Positions 1 through 7,439 are shown, numbered from the stretch's first letter. The stretch: 7,787 nt of DNA from Alphaproteobacteria bacterium (GCA_030424705.1 JAUHWJ010000069.1:1-7787); one strand, 5' to 3'. Notes: generated by a model not told the origin, from the letters alone. Numbers and translations are program-made.

Positions 1-667
1 CCACTTCGTAATGCTTCATGCTGACCATGCCGGCGGCGGGCCACCCGGCGCCGTCCACGATGCCGGTCTGCAGCGCGGAGTAGATCTCCGAGCCGGGGAG
101 AACGACCGGCTCCGCGCCGAGCGCCTTGATCGGGCCGAAATAGGTCGGCGTGCCGCGCACCTTGCGCCCGGCGAGATCCCCCGCTTCGCTCAGCGGCTCC
201 TTCGTGAAGAGATGGTAGCCTTCCATGCTGACGGACATCATGGCCACCATCTTCAGATTGTGGGTCTTCTGATAGAAGGCGTCCACAGCGTCCCACACGC
301 CGCTTTCACGGCGGGCGACCGGGTCCACCTTCATGGCGTCCACCGTGAGCGCGAGCCCGCCGCTGCCCGCGTGAAACACGGGATGGGTGTAGAGCATGTC
401 GAAGGCGCCGGAGGAGACGGGCTCAAGCTGCTCGAAGATCGGCACCGCCTCCGGCCCCGAAATGCGGAACGTCACCGCGTCTCCGCCGATCTTCGCGACG
501 TTCGCGAGATAGCGCTCGAGCACCGCATAGGTCGGCTTCTGCGTGCTGTTGAAGCTCGAAAGCAGCGTTAGCTCCGCCGCCTGCGCCGAAAGCGGGGCCA
601 CGGCGAGAGTTGCGGCGATCGCGGTGCCGCGAAGCACGGCGACGAATCGATTCCCTGTCTGCGTCAT
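1..667 (-). CDS. TRAP transporter substrate-binding protein (DctP family), partial, C-terminus beyond the window
   Basis: This is the periplasmic solute receptor of a tripartite ATP-independent periplasmic (TRAP) transporter, which captures a small, usually carboxylate-bearing, solute and hands it to DctQ/DctM-type membrane subunits. The visible 222 residues begin with a Sec signal peptide: a basic stretch, a hydrophobic run around residues 15-26, and a likely signal peptidase I site after AQA at about residue 30. The DctP fold follows, with the diagnostic segment GRKVRGTPT around 168-175; R171 is the expected Arg that pairs with the ligand carboxylate. The family-typical segment TGIVDGAGWP lies around 201-210. 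DctP proteins are usually about 320-340 aa, so roughly the last third is missing. The ATG at 667 is chosen because AAGGA lies about 8 nt upstream and the signal peptide starts there. The gene diverges from the amidase, and the shared gap carries a TetR-type operator candidate. Membrane subunits are expected to the left, outside the window. Family assignment is firm; the substrate is unknown. Confidence 0.9.
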   Translation of the reverse strand, partial: MTQTGNRFVAVLRGTAIAATLAVAPLSAQAAELTLLSSFNSTQKPTYAVLERYLANVAKIGGDAVTFRISGPEAVPIFEQLEPVSSGAFDMLYTHPVFHAGSGGLALTVDAMKVDPVARRESGVWDAVDAFYQKTHNLKMVAMMSVSMEGYHLFTKEPLSEAGDLAGRKVRGTPTYFGPIKALGAEPVVLPGSEIYSALQTGIVDGAGWPAAGMVSMKHYEV

Positions 668-843
668 GTGTCGGTCCTTTTTCGTTCCGATTTGATCATT
701 CTCTAGGCGTATTCCCACTTGTGTGGCCTTCAAGTAGGCAGATTCGGACTTGATGCTGCGGATTAATGCAAGTAAGCACATGCTTACAAATCTCCGCAAG
801 CGGTTTTGCCGCGGTGCGGCGCAAAAAGATGGAGGCGGAGCGG
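668..843. promoter_or_regulatory. Divergent promoter region between the TRAP receptor gene and the amidase gene
   Basis: This 176-bp gap must drive both divergent genes. It is richer in A+T than its flanks and holds the 20-bp operator candidate at 770-789. On the minus strand TTGTAA (784-789) could be a -35 box for the TRAP gene, with ATTAAT (762-767) 16 nt downstream as a poor -10 box. On the plus strand TTGATG (750-755) is a possible -35 box for the amidase, but the hexamer 17 nt downstream (TAAGCA, 773-778) is a weak -10 that falls inside the operator. Short ACTTG/CAAGT inverted motifs recur at 717-721, 731-735, 748-752 and 769-773. Promoter boxes are guesses from spacing; the regulatory role of the gap follows from gene layout. 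Confidence 0.5.
770..789. promoter_or_regulatory. Operator candidate, site 1 (16-bp palindrome)
   Basis: The sequence AAGTAAGCACATGCTTACAA contains a perfect dyad, GTAAGCA/TGCTTAC (772-778 and 781-787), around a 2-bp centre. Length and symmetry suit a TetR-family dimer. A second copy matching at 16 of 20 positions in the same orientation lies in front of ridA (2563-2582), and a tetR gene sits between that site and the middle of the window. The dyad and the match are seen directly; binding by the local TetR protein is inferred. Confidence 0.6.
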
Positions 844-2079
844 ATGGCGACCGGAACAGCGCGGGCGACGTCCTTGCGCGCAGAGATCGCGCGACGGGAA
901 CCCGCGCTCGCCGCGCTGCTCGATTGCGACGCGGCGGCGCTTGACCGGGCGGAAGGGGACCTGGCTTCGGCCTCCGGCCCACTCGCGGGGATCGTTCTCG
1001 GCGTGAAGGACGTCATCGACGTGAAGGGCGCGCCGACGAGGAACGGCAGCGCCGCATGCGCGGGCGCAGCTCCGGCGGAGAGAGACGCGGCGGTGGTCGC
1101 GGCGCTGCGCGACGCTGGGGCGACATTTCTCTGCAAGACCGCGACGATCGAATTCGCCTTTATCGACCCTGCGCCGACGCTGAACCCTTACGACCCCTCA
1201 CGAACGCCGGGCGGCTCCAGCAGCGGGTCCGGCGCCGCGGTGGGGGCGGGAATTCTCGATCTCGCGCTCGGCACGCAGACGGCGGGCTCGCTGATACGCC
1301 CGGCGGCCTATTGCGGCGCAGTCGGCTTCAAGCCCGGCAAGGATGCGCTGTCGACGGACGGGATGACGCCTCTCTCGCCGAGTTTCGACATGATCGGCTT
1401 CATTGCGCGCGACGCGAAGATCGCGGCCGACGCCTTCATGGCATGCGGCGGCTCGGCCCCCGCCGCGCCGGACATGTCGCGGCTGCGCGCAGGCTTGCCG
1501 GAGGCGGACCCTGCGGCGCCGCTCTCCGCCGCCGCAAAGCAGGCTGCGACAGGTGCGGCCGACGCGCTCCGTGAAGCCGGGGCGGAGGTGAGGCCGCTGG
1601 CCCATGGCGTCGACCTCGCGGCTGTCGTCGCCGACCACCGCATCGTGATGCTTGCGGAGGCGGCGGCCTTGCACGGCGCGCGCCTTCGCGACACCCCGCT
1701 CGGCCCGGCCTTCGCCGCCGCGCTGAAGGCCGGCGCCGCCATCGACGCAGCGGAGCGCGCCGCGGCTCTCGCACGCCTCGAAAAGGCGCGGGACCAGTTC
1801 TGGCGCGCCGCGGAGCCATTCGGCATCCTTATGGTGCCGCCCGTTCCCGCGCCCGCGCCGCCGCGCGAAGGCGGCACGGGGTATCAGCACATGCTGACGC
1901 CATGGACGGTTTTCGGCGGCCCTCTCCTCTGCCTCCCCTGGGGCGCGGACGAGGCCGGCCTGCCGCTCTCCGTCATGCTGGCGGCGCCCCCGGGCAAGGA
2001 GGCCGCGCTGCTTGGCGCGGGGCTGGCGCTGGCAGAGTTCGCGCCGCCCCGGCCTATCCTTCCTTCAGCGACACGATAG
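844..2079 (+). CDS. Amidase signature (AS) family hydrolase
   Basis: This 411-residue enzyme belongs to the amidase-signature family, which hydrolyses carboxamides to acid and ammonia or amine with a Ser-cisSer-Lys triad. All three residues are visible at family spacing: K55 in GVKDVID, the first Ser of the GGSSSGSG loop (S125), and the nucleophile S149 in GTQTAGSLIRP, 24 residues later as in FAAH and malonamidase. The usual GTDxGGS motif is GTQTAGS here, a variant I recall from proteobacterial amidases. The C-terminal part keeps PWTVFGGPLLCLPWG, a typical family ending. The frame is open upstream to 766, but ATG 844 is preferred because GGAGG (831-835) sits 8 nt before it and the ATGs at 766 and 829 lack a ribosome site. 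It is divergent from the TRAP receptor gene and overlaps the 3' end of ridA by 26 bp. No signal peptide is seen, so it is probably cytoplasmic. The substrate cannot be read from sequence; it is not GatA-like in context, as gatB and gatC are absent. Confidence 0.92.
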   Translation: MATGTARATSLRAEIARREPALAALLDCDAAALDRAEGDLASASGPLAGIVLGVKDVIDVKGAPTRNGSAACAGAAPAERDAAVVAALRDAGATFLCKTATIEFAFIDPAPTLNPYDPSRTPGGSSSGSGAAVGAGILDLALGTQTAGSLIRPAAYCGAVGFKPGKDALSTDGMTPLSPSFDMIGFIARDAKIAADAFMACGGSAPAAPDMSRLRAGLPEADPAAPLSAAAKQAATGAADALREAGAEVRPLAHGVDLAAVVADHRIVMLAEAAALHGARLRDTPLGPAFAAALKAGAAIDAAERAAALARLEKARDQFWRAAEPFGILMVPPVPAPAPPREGGTGYQHMLTPWTVFGGPLLCLPWGADEAGLPLSVMLAAPPGKEAALLGAGLALAEFAPPRPILPSATR

Positions 2080-2527
2080 CGTCCACCTCCACCGCCGCAT
2101 CCCCTGGCAAGCCGGCGACGCCGACGGCGGTTCGCGCGTGGACGCCAGCCTCTCCGAAGAGATCGATGAAGACGTCCGTCGCGCCATCGACCACAAACGG
2201 GCTGAGCGGAAAGCCCGGCACGCAATTCACGAAGCCGCCGAGGCGCAGCACGGCGCCCACCCGGTCAAGATCGCCGTCGCAGGCAAGCCGGAGGCAATAG
2301 AGAAGATTGAGCGCGCAGATCCGCGCCGCCCTCCGCGCCTCCTCGGGCGCGACCCGTCCTTCGCCGACCGGACCTCGCAGCGTCACCTCCCCGCCCCATT
2401 CGCAGATCTGCCCGGAAAGGAAAACGAGCCGACCGTCCCGGCGAAAGGGGGCGAACCGGCCCCGCGGCGTCCATGGCGGAGGGAGTTCAAGCCCGAGTTC
2501 GGCCATCCGCGCGTCAATTCTTCCCAT
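2054..2527 (-). CDS. RidA family protein (YjgF/YER057c/UK114)
   Basis: This 157-residue protein is a member of the RidA (YjgF/YER057c/UK114) family; characterised members hydrolyse reactive enamine/imine intermediates or act in specific catabolic pathways. Visible hallmarks are FLSGQ around 36-40, the helix rich in Ala/Arg around 62-82 (EEARRAARICALNLLY), and the C-terminal strand segment HARTAVGVAGLP (130-141) followed by VEVDAIV. R132 corresponds to the catalytic Arg105 of E. coli RidA and E147 to the conserved Glu of the IEIEAIA motif, so deaminase activity is possible. It is longer than archetypal RidA (about 128 aa) and resembles the subgroup of about 150 aa with an N-terminal extension. 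ATG 2527 is chosen because GGAGGAG lies 6 nt upstream; the ATG at 2542 has no such site. It follows tetR on the same strand with a 49-bp gap that holds its own promoter and operator candidates, and it converges on the amidase. Its role in the amidase pathway is inferred from context. Confidence 0.9.
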   Translation of the reverse strand: MGRIDARMAELGLELPPPWTPRGRFAPFRRDGRLVFLSGQICEWGGEVTLRGPVGEGRVAPEEARRAARICALNLLYCLRLACDGDLDRVGAVLRLGGFVNCVPGFPLSPFVVDGATDVFIDLFGEAGVHARTAVGVAGLPGDAAVEVDAIVSLKEG

Positions 2528-2553
2528 TCTCCGCTCCTCCATCCCGGTGCGGC

Positions 2554-2582
2554 ATGATCGGAAAGTAAGCGGATATTTACAA
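2554..2582 (-). promoter_or_regulatory. Candidate sigma-70-type promoter of the RidA gene
   Basis: On the minus strand a -35-like TTGTAA (2577-2582) and a -10-like GATCAT (2554-2559) are separated by exactly 17 nt; each matches the consensus at 4 of 6 positions. The predicted start lies about 20 nt upstream of the RidA ATG, enough for the GGAGGAG ribosome site. The -35 box overlaps the tetR stop codon. The operator candidate 2563-2582 covers the -35 box and most of the spacer, the classic position for repression. Confidence 0.45.
2563..2582. promoter_or_regulatory. Operator candidate, site 2 (upstream of the RidA gene)
   Basis: AAGTAAGCGGATATTTACAA matches site 1 at 16 of 20 positions, including both outer arms (AAGTAAGC and TTACAA) and the central AT. 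Its own symmetry is weaker: GTAA and TTAC arms 8 bp apart (2565-2568 and 2577-2580). It overlaps the tetR stop codon and the RidA promoter candidate. The repeat is seen directly; TetR binding is inferred. Confidence 0.55.
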
Positions 2583-3230
2583 GCCGCCGCTGCGCGCGCC
2601 GACATGGCGCATGATCATCTTCACCGCATGCTCGCGACGCGCGGCGATCCATTCCGGGTCCGCCAGATCGCGCCCGAACACCGCGCCAAGCGTGTGACGG
2701 TTGTTGATGTGGTGCGCGCTGAGCGCGACGATGCTGATATAGAGCTGGAGCGGGTCCGCACGCTCCCGGAAGGCGCCGCTCGCCGCGCCGCGCTCCATCA
2801 GCCGCTCGATACCGTCGATGAGCGGCTGTGACATCTCGCGGATAGACTGGGAGCGGCGGGCGCGCCGACCGGAGAGCAGGTTCTCCCCCTGGGTCAGGCG
2901 CACGAAGACCTGATTGTTCTGGAAGAAGTCGAACGTGTAGCGCACCAGCCGGTCCAACGCCTCTTCCGGCGCTCCGGCGTCCAGATCGAGCCGCCGCTCG
3001 CCCGCCCGCAACTCGGCGTAGGCCGCTTCAAGAACGGCCACGTAGAGCCCATCCTTGTCGCCAAAATAATGATAGAGCATTCGCGTCGTGACACCGGCGG
3101 CTACGACCACACGCTCCACACGCGCCCCCTCGAACCCATGAGCGGCGAACTCCGCCGTCGCCGCCTTCAGAAGGCGCTGCCTCGTGCCCTCCGGGTCTCG
3201 TCTCGTGCGGTTGTTAGTTACGGCTTCCAT
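2577..3230 (-). CDS. TetR/AcrR family transcriptional regulator
   Basis: This is a 217-residue one-component repressor of the TetR family, which binds DNA as a dimer and is released by a small ligand. The N-terminal domain is typical: RQRLLKAATAEFAAHGFEG (17-35), then the helix-turn-helix VERVVVAAGVTTRMLYHYFGDKDGL (about 38-62) with the diagnostic YHYFGDKDGL end. The C-terminal ligand domain contains FDFFQNNQVFVRLTQGENLLSG (100-121), a pattern shared with RutR-like and AcrR-like members whose C-terminal domain has a conserved N-x-x-F-x-R-L...EN element. ATG 3230 is preferred over the far upstream TTG at 3281 because the DNA-binding domain starts normally from it; no strong ribosome site is visible for either. 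CAGTCTAACTG, a short dyad, covers 3232-3242 just before the start and might serve autoregulation. The gene neighbours ridA, and matching operator candidates sit before ridA and between the TRAP and amidase genes, so these are its likely targets. Confidence 0.92.
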   Translation of the reverse strand: MEAVTNNRTRRDPEGTRQRLLKAATAEFAAHGFEGARVERVVVAAGVTTRMLYHYFGDKDGLYVAVLEAAYAELRAGERRLDLDAGAPEEALDRLVRYTFDFFQNNQVFVRLTQGENLLSGRRARRSQSIREMSQPLIDGIERLMERGAASGAFRERADPLQLYISIVALSAHHINNRHTLGAVFGRDLADPEWIAARREHAVKMIMRHVGARSGGL

Positions 3231-3854
3231 CCAGTCTAACTGACGGACAGCCAAATCAGAGTCCAGCGAACGAAGTATCAATCAGCTTGGCATCTTCGCC
3301 TCGACACTCCGGCCCGAGATCATCGGATTCCGCCTAGAACTCAGCAGCGAGGCGAAACTCCGTGCGCAAGAGGGGCGAATTAGATTCATTTTCAATGGCC
3401 TGCATTCGGAGACGACTGGACGGCAGGTCTAACCTCTCCGGAACTCGTCCACGCAAGAGCGTTCTCCCGATCCAGCGGCGGGCGGCTTTCTCCGTTGATT
3501 TTGCGTGTCGTGCGGGAGGAGCTGAGCATCTGCCAGGTCGCATCCGTCAAGCCGGTGTCGTTTTCCTGATTGCCTGAGGTCACCATAGGGCGGCTCTCGT
3601 GCCTGCGCCGTTCTGAACCGGCTGCGTTGACCGAGTATCCGGGTCCGCCCGATCCGGCCGCGCGGGTCGCATTTCAACGGCAAGGTCGAGCGCGTGCGGC
3701 GTACGGCCCTCGGGGAGTTCCGGTCGACGGCCAGCCTCGCCGCCCCGAATAGGATCAGCCCTTCGCGGGGTGGCGGCGCCTCTGTAACCAGGCGCGTCCG
3801 CTTGACGAACCTGGCGCACGGCGCAGGAAAGCGCACGTCCGAGGAAGCTCTCCT
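3231..3854. other. Gene-poor intergenic region between tetR and putA, with lower G+C
   Basis: No reading frame in these roughly 620 bp has a good ribosome site, family hallmarks or the codon bias of the neighbours. The stretch 3241-3540 is about 58% G+C by hand count, well below putA. The tetR promoter should lie in the 3231-3300 part; an imperfect AAGTA...GCTT element (3273-3288) resembles the operator sites only weakly. A short minus-strand frame (3586-3392) begins with residues faintly like the N-terminus of IS5-type transposases (GLTDATWQML, later RPPLDRENAL) but ends after 64 codons. Downstream of the putA stop, a hairpin with arms GCGCCT (3776-3781) and AGGCGC (3790-3795) has no following T run on the minus strand, so it is at best a weak putA terminator. 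I see nothing else in it. Confidence 0.5.
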
Positions 3855-6800
3855 TTACGAAGCCGCCGCCAGCAATTGCGCATTCCCCCCCGCCGCCGTC
3901 GTGTCGATGGAGAGCGCCCGCTCGCCCATGAAGCGTTCCGGCGCGATCTCCTCGTCGATCAGGCGGAGGATCGGCCCCTTCCGCCCCGCCATCGCCATCC
4001 GCGCCGCACCGAGCAATCGCGGGTCCGAAAGCGCCAGCGCCTCGTAGGGCGCATCGCGGAGGAAGGCCGCCAGCGCCTCGCCCGCCGGCGCGCCCTCCAG
4101 CGCGAAGAGCGGAACCCCCGGCCCCATCAGCGGGGCGAGGAGCCGCGGCGCGCCGGGCCCGAGCGCCAGCGCGGCGTTCCCCGCGCGGAGCGCCTGCACG
4201 GCGTGGCCGAGCATCGCCTCCCCCCCGCCGACCAGCAGCACGCGGCCGAGCGGCGCGAGCGTCAGCCGGTTCGATTCCCCCGTCGGCCCCGGCAGGTCCA
4301 AGGGCCCCATGTCCAGCGCCGCCGCCGCCGCCATCGCCCGCGCCGCGCGGCCCCGGAGCAGCCCCCGCAGCGCCTCCACCCGGTCCCCCCGCTTCGCCCA
4401 GGGGCCGGGCGCGAGCCGGGAGAGGAGCGCGCCGGCCTCCGCCGCGTCGAACTCGCCCCCGCCCGCTTCCCCCGCCGCCGTCGGCCGCATCCGGAAGCGC
4501 GGCAGATAGAGCGGCCCGCCCGCCTTCGGCCCCGTCCCCGATAGCCCCTCGCCGCCAAAGGGCTGGGAGCCGACGATGGCGCCGATCTGGTTGCGGTTGA
4601 CGTAGAGATTGCCGACATGCGCGGCCTCCACCACCTCCTGCACCCGCCGGTCGATCCGCGTGTGTAGCCCCATCGTCAGCCCGTAGCCCCTCGCGTTCAC
4701 GGCGCGGACGACATCGGCCACCCCCTCCGCCGGAAAGGTCGCGATGTGGAGCACCGGGCCGAACACCTCCCGCTCCATCTCCCCGATCCCGCCCACGCGG
4801 ATCGCGGCGGGGGCGCAGAAGAGCCCCTGCGCGGGGGCGCCGACGCGGTGCAGCAGCCGCCCCTCGGCGGCGGCCGTCTCCACATAGGCGTCGATCCCGG
4901 CCTTCGCCTCGGCGTCGATCACCGGGCCGACATCGGTGGAAAGCTCCGAAGGGTCGCCGAGCCGCAGCGCGTCCATCGCGCCGAAGAGCATCTTCGTGAT
5001 CTTCTCCGCCACCTCCTCCTGCACATAGAGGATGCGGAGCGCGGAACAGCGCTGCCCCGCGCTCTGGAAGGCGCTCGCCACGACATCCCGCACCGCCTGT
5101 TCGGGGAGCGCGGTCGAGTCGACGATCATGGCGTTGAGCCCGCCCGTCTCCGCGATCAGCATCGCCTCCGGCGCATGCTCCGCCAGCGTCCAGTCGATGA
5201 TCTTCGCAACCTCGGTGGAGCCGGTGAAGCACACGCCGGAAAGCCTCGCGTCCCGCGTCAGCGCCGCGCCGACCTCCCCCGCGCCCTGCACCAGCCGCAG
5301 CGCATCCGGAGGCACCCCCGCCTCATGCAGCAGCGCGACGGCCCGCGCCGCGATCAGCGGCGTCTGCTCCGCCGGCTTCGCGACGACCGTGTTCCCCGCG
5401 GCGAGCGCGGCGGCGACCTGCCCGGTGAAGATGGCGAGCGGGAAGTTCCACGGCGAAATGCAGGCGATCACCCCCCGCGGCGCGCCCGGCAGGTCCTCCG
5501 CCCGCCCAGCATAGTAGCGGAGGAAATCCGCCGCCTCGCGCAGCTCCGCGATGGCGTCGTCCAGCGTCTTGCCCGCCTCCGCGGCGAGGAGCGCGAAAAG
5601 CTCGCCATGCGCTTCTTCGAAAAGATCCGCCGCCTCAAGCAGAGCCGCCGCCCGCGCCTTCGCCGGCGCCCCGGCCCAGCCGCGCCCCGCCTCGAACGCG
5701 GCGCCTACCGCCGCGGAAACCTCTTCGGGCGTGGACCAGTCCACCAGCCCCACCAGCGCCCCCGTCGCCGGGTTCCGCACCTGCGCCGCCCCCGCGCCCC
5801 ATACGCGCCCGCGCCACTCCGCCCGCGCCGCGTCGAGCGCGGCGAGGTCCGTCTCCGCCGCCGCGTCCCATCCCCTCGAATTGGCGCGCTCGGGCAGGAA
5901 GATATCCGCCGGCTTCGGCAGCGCCGCGCCCGGCGCCTCCAGCGCCGCGAACGGGTCCCCGGCGACCTTCTCCGCCGGCACGCTCTCATCCACGATCTGG
6001 TTCACGAAGCTCGAATTCGCCCCGTTCTCCAGCAATCGGCGGACGAGATAGGCCAGAAGGTCCTCATGCGCCCCGACAGGCGCATAGATGCGGCAGCGCG
6101 CGCCGTTCCGCTTCCGCAATTCCTCATGCAACGCCTCGCCCATCCCGTGCAGGCGCTGGAACTCGAAGCTGTCGTCCGGCCCCCCCGCCATGTGGAGGAT
6201 CGCCGCCGCGCTGTGGGCGTTGTGCGTCGCGAATTGCGGATAGATGCGGGAACGCAGGCCGAGCAGCTTCCGCGCGCAGGCGAGATAGCTCACATCCGTC
6301 GCCGCCTTCCGGGTGAAGACGGGATAGGTCTCCAGCCCCAGAACCTGCGCGCGCTTGATCTCGGTGTCCCAGTAGGCGCCCTTCACCAGCCGCACCATGA
6401 TCTTCCGGTCGAGCCGCTGGGCGAGCGCGTCCAGCCAGTCGATCACGAAGGGCGCGCGCTTCTGATAGGCCTGGACGACCACGCCGAACCCCTCCCACCC
6501 CGCCAGCGTCGGGTCGGAGAGCGCCGCCTCGATCACGTCGAGCGAAAGGTCGAGCCGGTCCGCCTCCTCCGCGTCCACGTTGAGGCCGATCCGCGCCCCC
6601 TTCGCCAGCCGCGCGAACTTGCGGAGCCGCTCCGCGACCTCCCCCATCGTCTCCGCCTTCTGCCGCCGCTCATAGCGCGGGTGGAGGGCGGAAAGCTTCA
6701 CGGAAATGCCGGGATTGGCCCTGATGTCGGCGGATTTCGCCCGCCCGGCGATGGCGGCGATGGCGGCCTCGTAGGCGGCCATGTAGCGGTCCGCATCCGC

Positions 6801-7406
6801 CATGGTGCGCGCGGCCTCGCCGAGCATGTCGTAGGAATAGGTGTAGCCCTTCGCCACCATCGCGTCGCCGCGCTTCATGGCGGACTGGATCGTCTCCCCG
6901 AGTACGAAGGCCGAGCCCATCTCCCGCATCGCGGCGGCGACCGCGCGGCGGATCACCGGCTCGCCGAGCCGCCGCACCATGCCCCGCAGCGCGCCGACGA
7001 CGCCGCCCTCCTCCTCCTCCAGCACCCGGCCCGTGAGCATCAATCCCCAGGTCGAGGCGTTGACGAGGATGGAGCCGGAATCGCCCACATGCGCGCCCCA
7101 GTCATGCGGCGCGATCTTGTCGCGGATCAGGTCGTCGATCGTCTCCGCGTCCGGCACCCGCAGCAGCGCCTCCGCGAGGCACATGAGCGCCACGCCCTCC
7201 GCCGTCGAGAGCCCGTATTCCGCGAGGAAGCTCTCCATCAGCCCCGGCGAGGCCGCGCCGCGGACAGAGCGGACGAGATCGGCCGCCCGGGCCGCCACCG
7301 CGGCGCGGTCCTCCTGCGAAAGCGCCGCCTCCGCCTTCAGCGCGGCGAGGCGTTCGGCCTCGTCGGCCTTCTCGGCGGCGCGGAGGATGGTGCGAAGGTC
7401 GGTCAT
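3855..7406 (-). CDS. putA: Bifunctional proline dehydrogenase / L-glutamate gamma-semialdehyde dehydrogenase (PutA, type B)
   Basis: This 1183-residue enzyme oxidises proline to glutamate in two steps: FAD-dependent proline dehydrogenase (electrons to quinone at the membrane), then NAD-dependent oxidation of glutamate semialdehyde. Residues 1-160 are the dimerisation arm and alpha domain. The proline dehydrogenase barrel (about 160-475) shows NVDAEEADRLDLS (276-288), VRLVKGAYWD (338-347), QFATHNAHS (391-399), FEFQRLHGMGE (414-424) and the proline-binding YLVRRLLENGAN (453-464) with R456 and R457. The aldehyde dehydrogenase part (about 535-970) has ISPWNFPLA, the base E753 in AETGG, and the nucleophile C787 in SAGQRCSALR, 34 residues apart as usual. 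A C-terminal domain (about 985-1183) ends with the conserved SIDTTAAGGNAQLL. The ribbon-helix-helix DNA-binding domain of E. coli PutA is absent, which with the C-terminal domain defines type B, so it should not repress its own gene. The frame is intact. ATG 7406 has only a weak GGA upstream. It follows glpK on the same strand after 159 bp. Confidence 0.97.
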   Translation of the reverse strand: MTDLRTILRAAEKADEAERLAALKAEAALSQEDRAAVAARAADLVRSVRGAASPGLMESFLAEYGLSTAEGVALMCLAEALLRVPDAETIDDLIRDKIAPHDWGAHVGDSGSILVNASTWGLMLTGRVLEEEEGGVVGALRGMVRRLGEPVIRRAVAAAMREMGSAFVLGETIQSAMKRGDAMVAKGYTYSYDMLGEAARTMADADRYMAAYEAAIAAIAGRAKSADIRANPGISVKLSALHPRYERRQKAETMGEVAERLRKFARLAKGARIGLNVDAEEADRLDLSLDVIEAALSDPTLAGWEGFGVVVQAYQKRAPFVIDWLDALAQRLDRKIMVRLVKGAYWDTEIKRAQVLGLETYPVFTRKAATDVSYLACARKLLGLRSRIYPQFATHNAHSAAAILHMAGGPDDSFEFQRLHGMGEALHEELRKRNGARCRIYAPVGAHEDLLAYLVRRLLENGANSSFVNQIVDESVPAEKVAGDPFAALEAPGAALPKPADIFLPERANSRGWDAAAETDLAALDAARAEWRGRVWGAGAAQVRNPATGALVGLVDWSTPEEVSAAVGAAFEAGRGWAGAPAKARAAALLEAADLFEEAHGELFALLAAEAGKTLDDAIAELREAADFLRYYAGRAEDLPGAPRGVIACISPWNFPLAIFTGQVAAALAAGNTVVAKPAEQTPLIAARAVALLHEAGVPPDALRLVQGAGEVGAALTRDARLSGVCFTGSTEVAKIIDWTLAEHAPEAMLIAETGGLNAMIVDSTALPEQAVRDVVASAFQSAGQRCSALRILYVQEEVAEKITKMLFGAMDALRLGDPSELSTDVGPVIDAEAKAGIDAYVETAAAEGRLLHRVGAPAQGLFCAPAAIRVGGIGEMEREVFGPVLHIATFPAEGVADVVRAVNARGYGLTMGLHTRIDRRVQEVVEAAHVGNLYVNRNQIGAIVGSQPFGGEGLSGTGPKAGGPLYLPRFRMRPTAAGEAGGGEFDAAEAGALLSRLAPGPWAKRGDRVEALRGLLRGRAARAMAAAAALDMGPLDLPGPTGESNRLTLAPLGRVLLVGGGEAMLGHAVQALRAGNAALALGPGAPRLLAPLMGPGVPLFALEGAPAGEALAAFLRDAPYEALALSDPRLLGAARMAMAGRKGPILRLIDEEIAPERFMGERALSIDTTAAGGNAQLLAAAS

Positions 7407-7439
7407 GGGGCTGGTCCGTGTTCGGGGGGCTTCCGGCGC

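Noticed and set aside
11..571. A 186-codon plus-strand frame opposite the TRAP receptor gene
   Set aside because: The minus strand encodes a clear DctP protein with signal peptide here; the plus-strand product has no family features and no ribosome site.
1198..1890. A 230-codon minus-strand frame opposite the amidase
   Set aside because: Arg/Gly-rich shadow of the amidase gene, whose catalytic motifs are all intact on the plus strand.
3213..3240. GTTAG...CTAAC inverted repeat spanning the tetR start codon
   Set aside because: Five-bp arms 18 bp apart, unlike the two operator candidates; too weak to call a site.
3334..3543. A short minus-strand frame ending in RTEFRLAAEF, which resembles the terminal-Phe end of outer-membrane barrel proteins
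   Set aside because: Only the last residues fit. The upstream part is Arg-rich with no beta-strand pattern, and there is no start signal, so chance is the better explanation.
3776..3795. Inverted repeat GCGCCT/AGGCGC as a putA terminator
   Set aside because: It is about 60 nt past the stop codon, has only 6-bp arms and no T run on the minus strand; kept as a note in the intergenic entry only.
3580..5232. A 550-codon open frame on the minus strand within and beyond the 3' part of putA
   Set aside because: It is a different frame of the same strand as putA, made of low-complexity Arg/Gly/Ala sequence; PutA motifs run unbroken in the other frame. High G+C removes chance stops.
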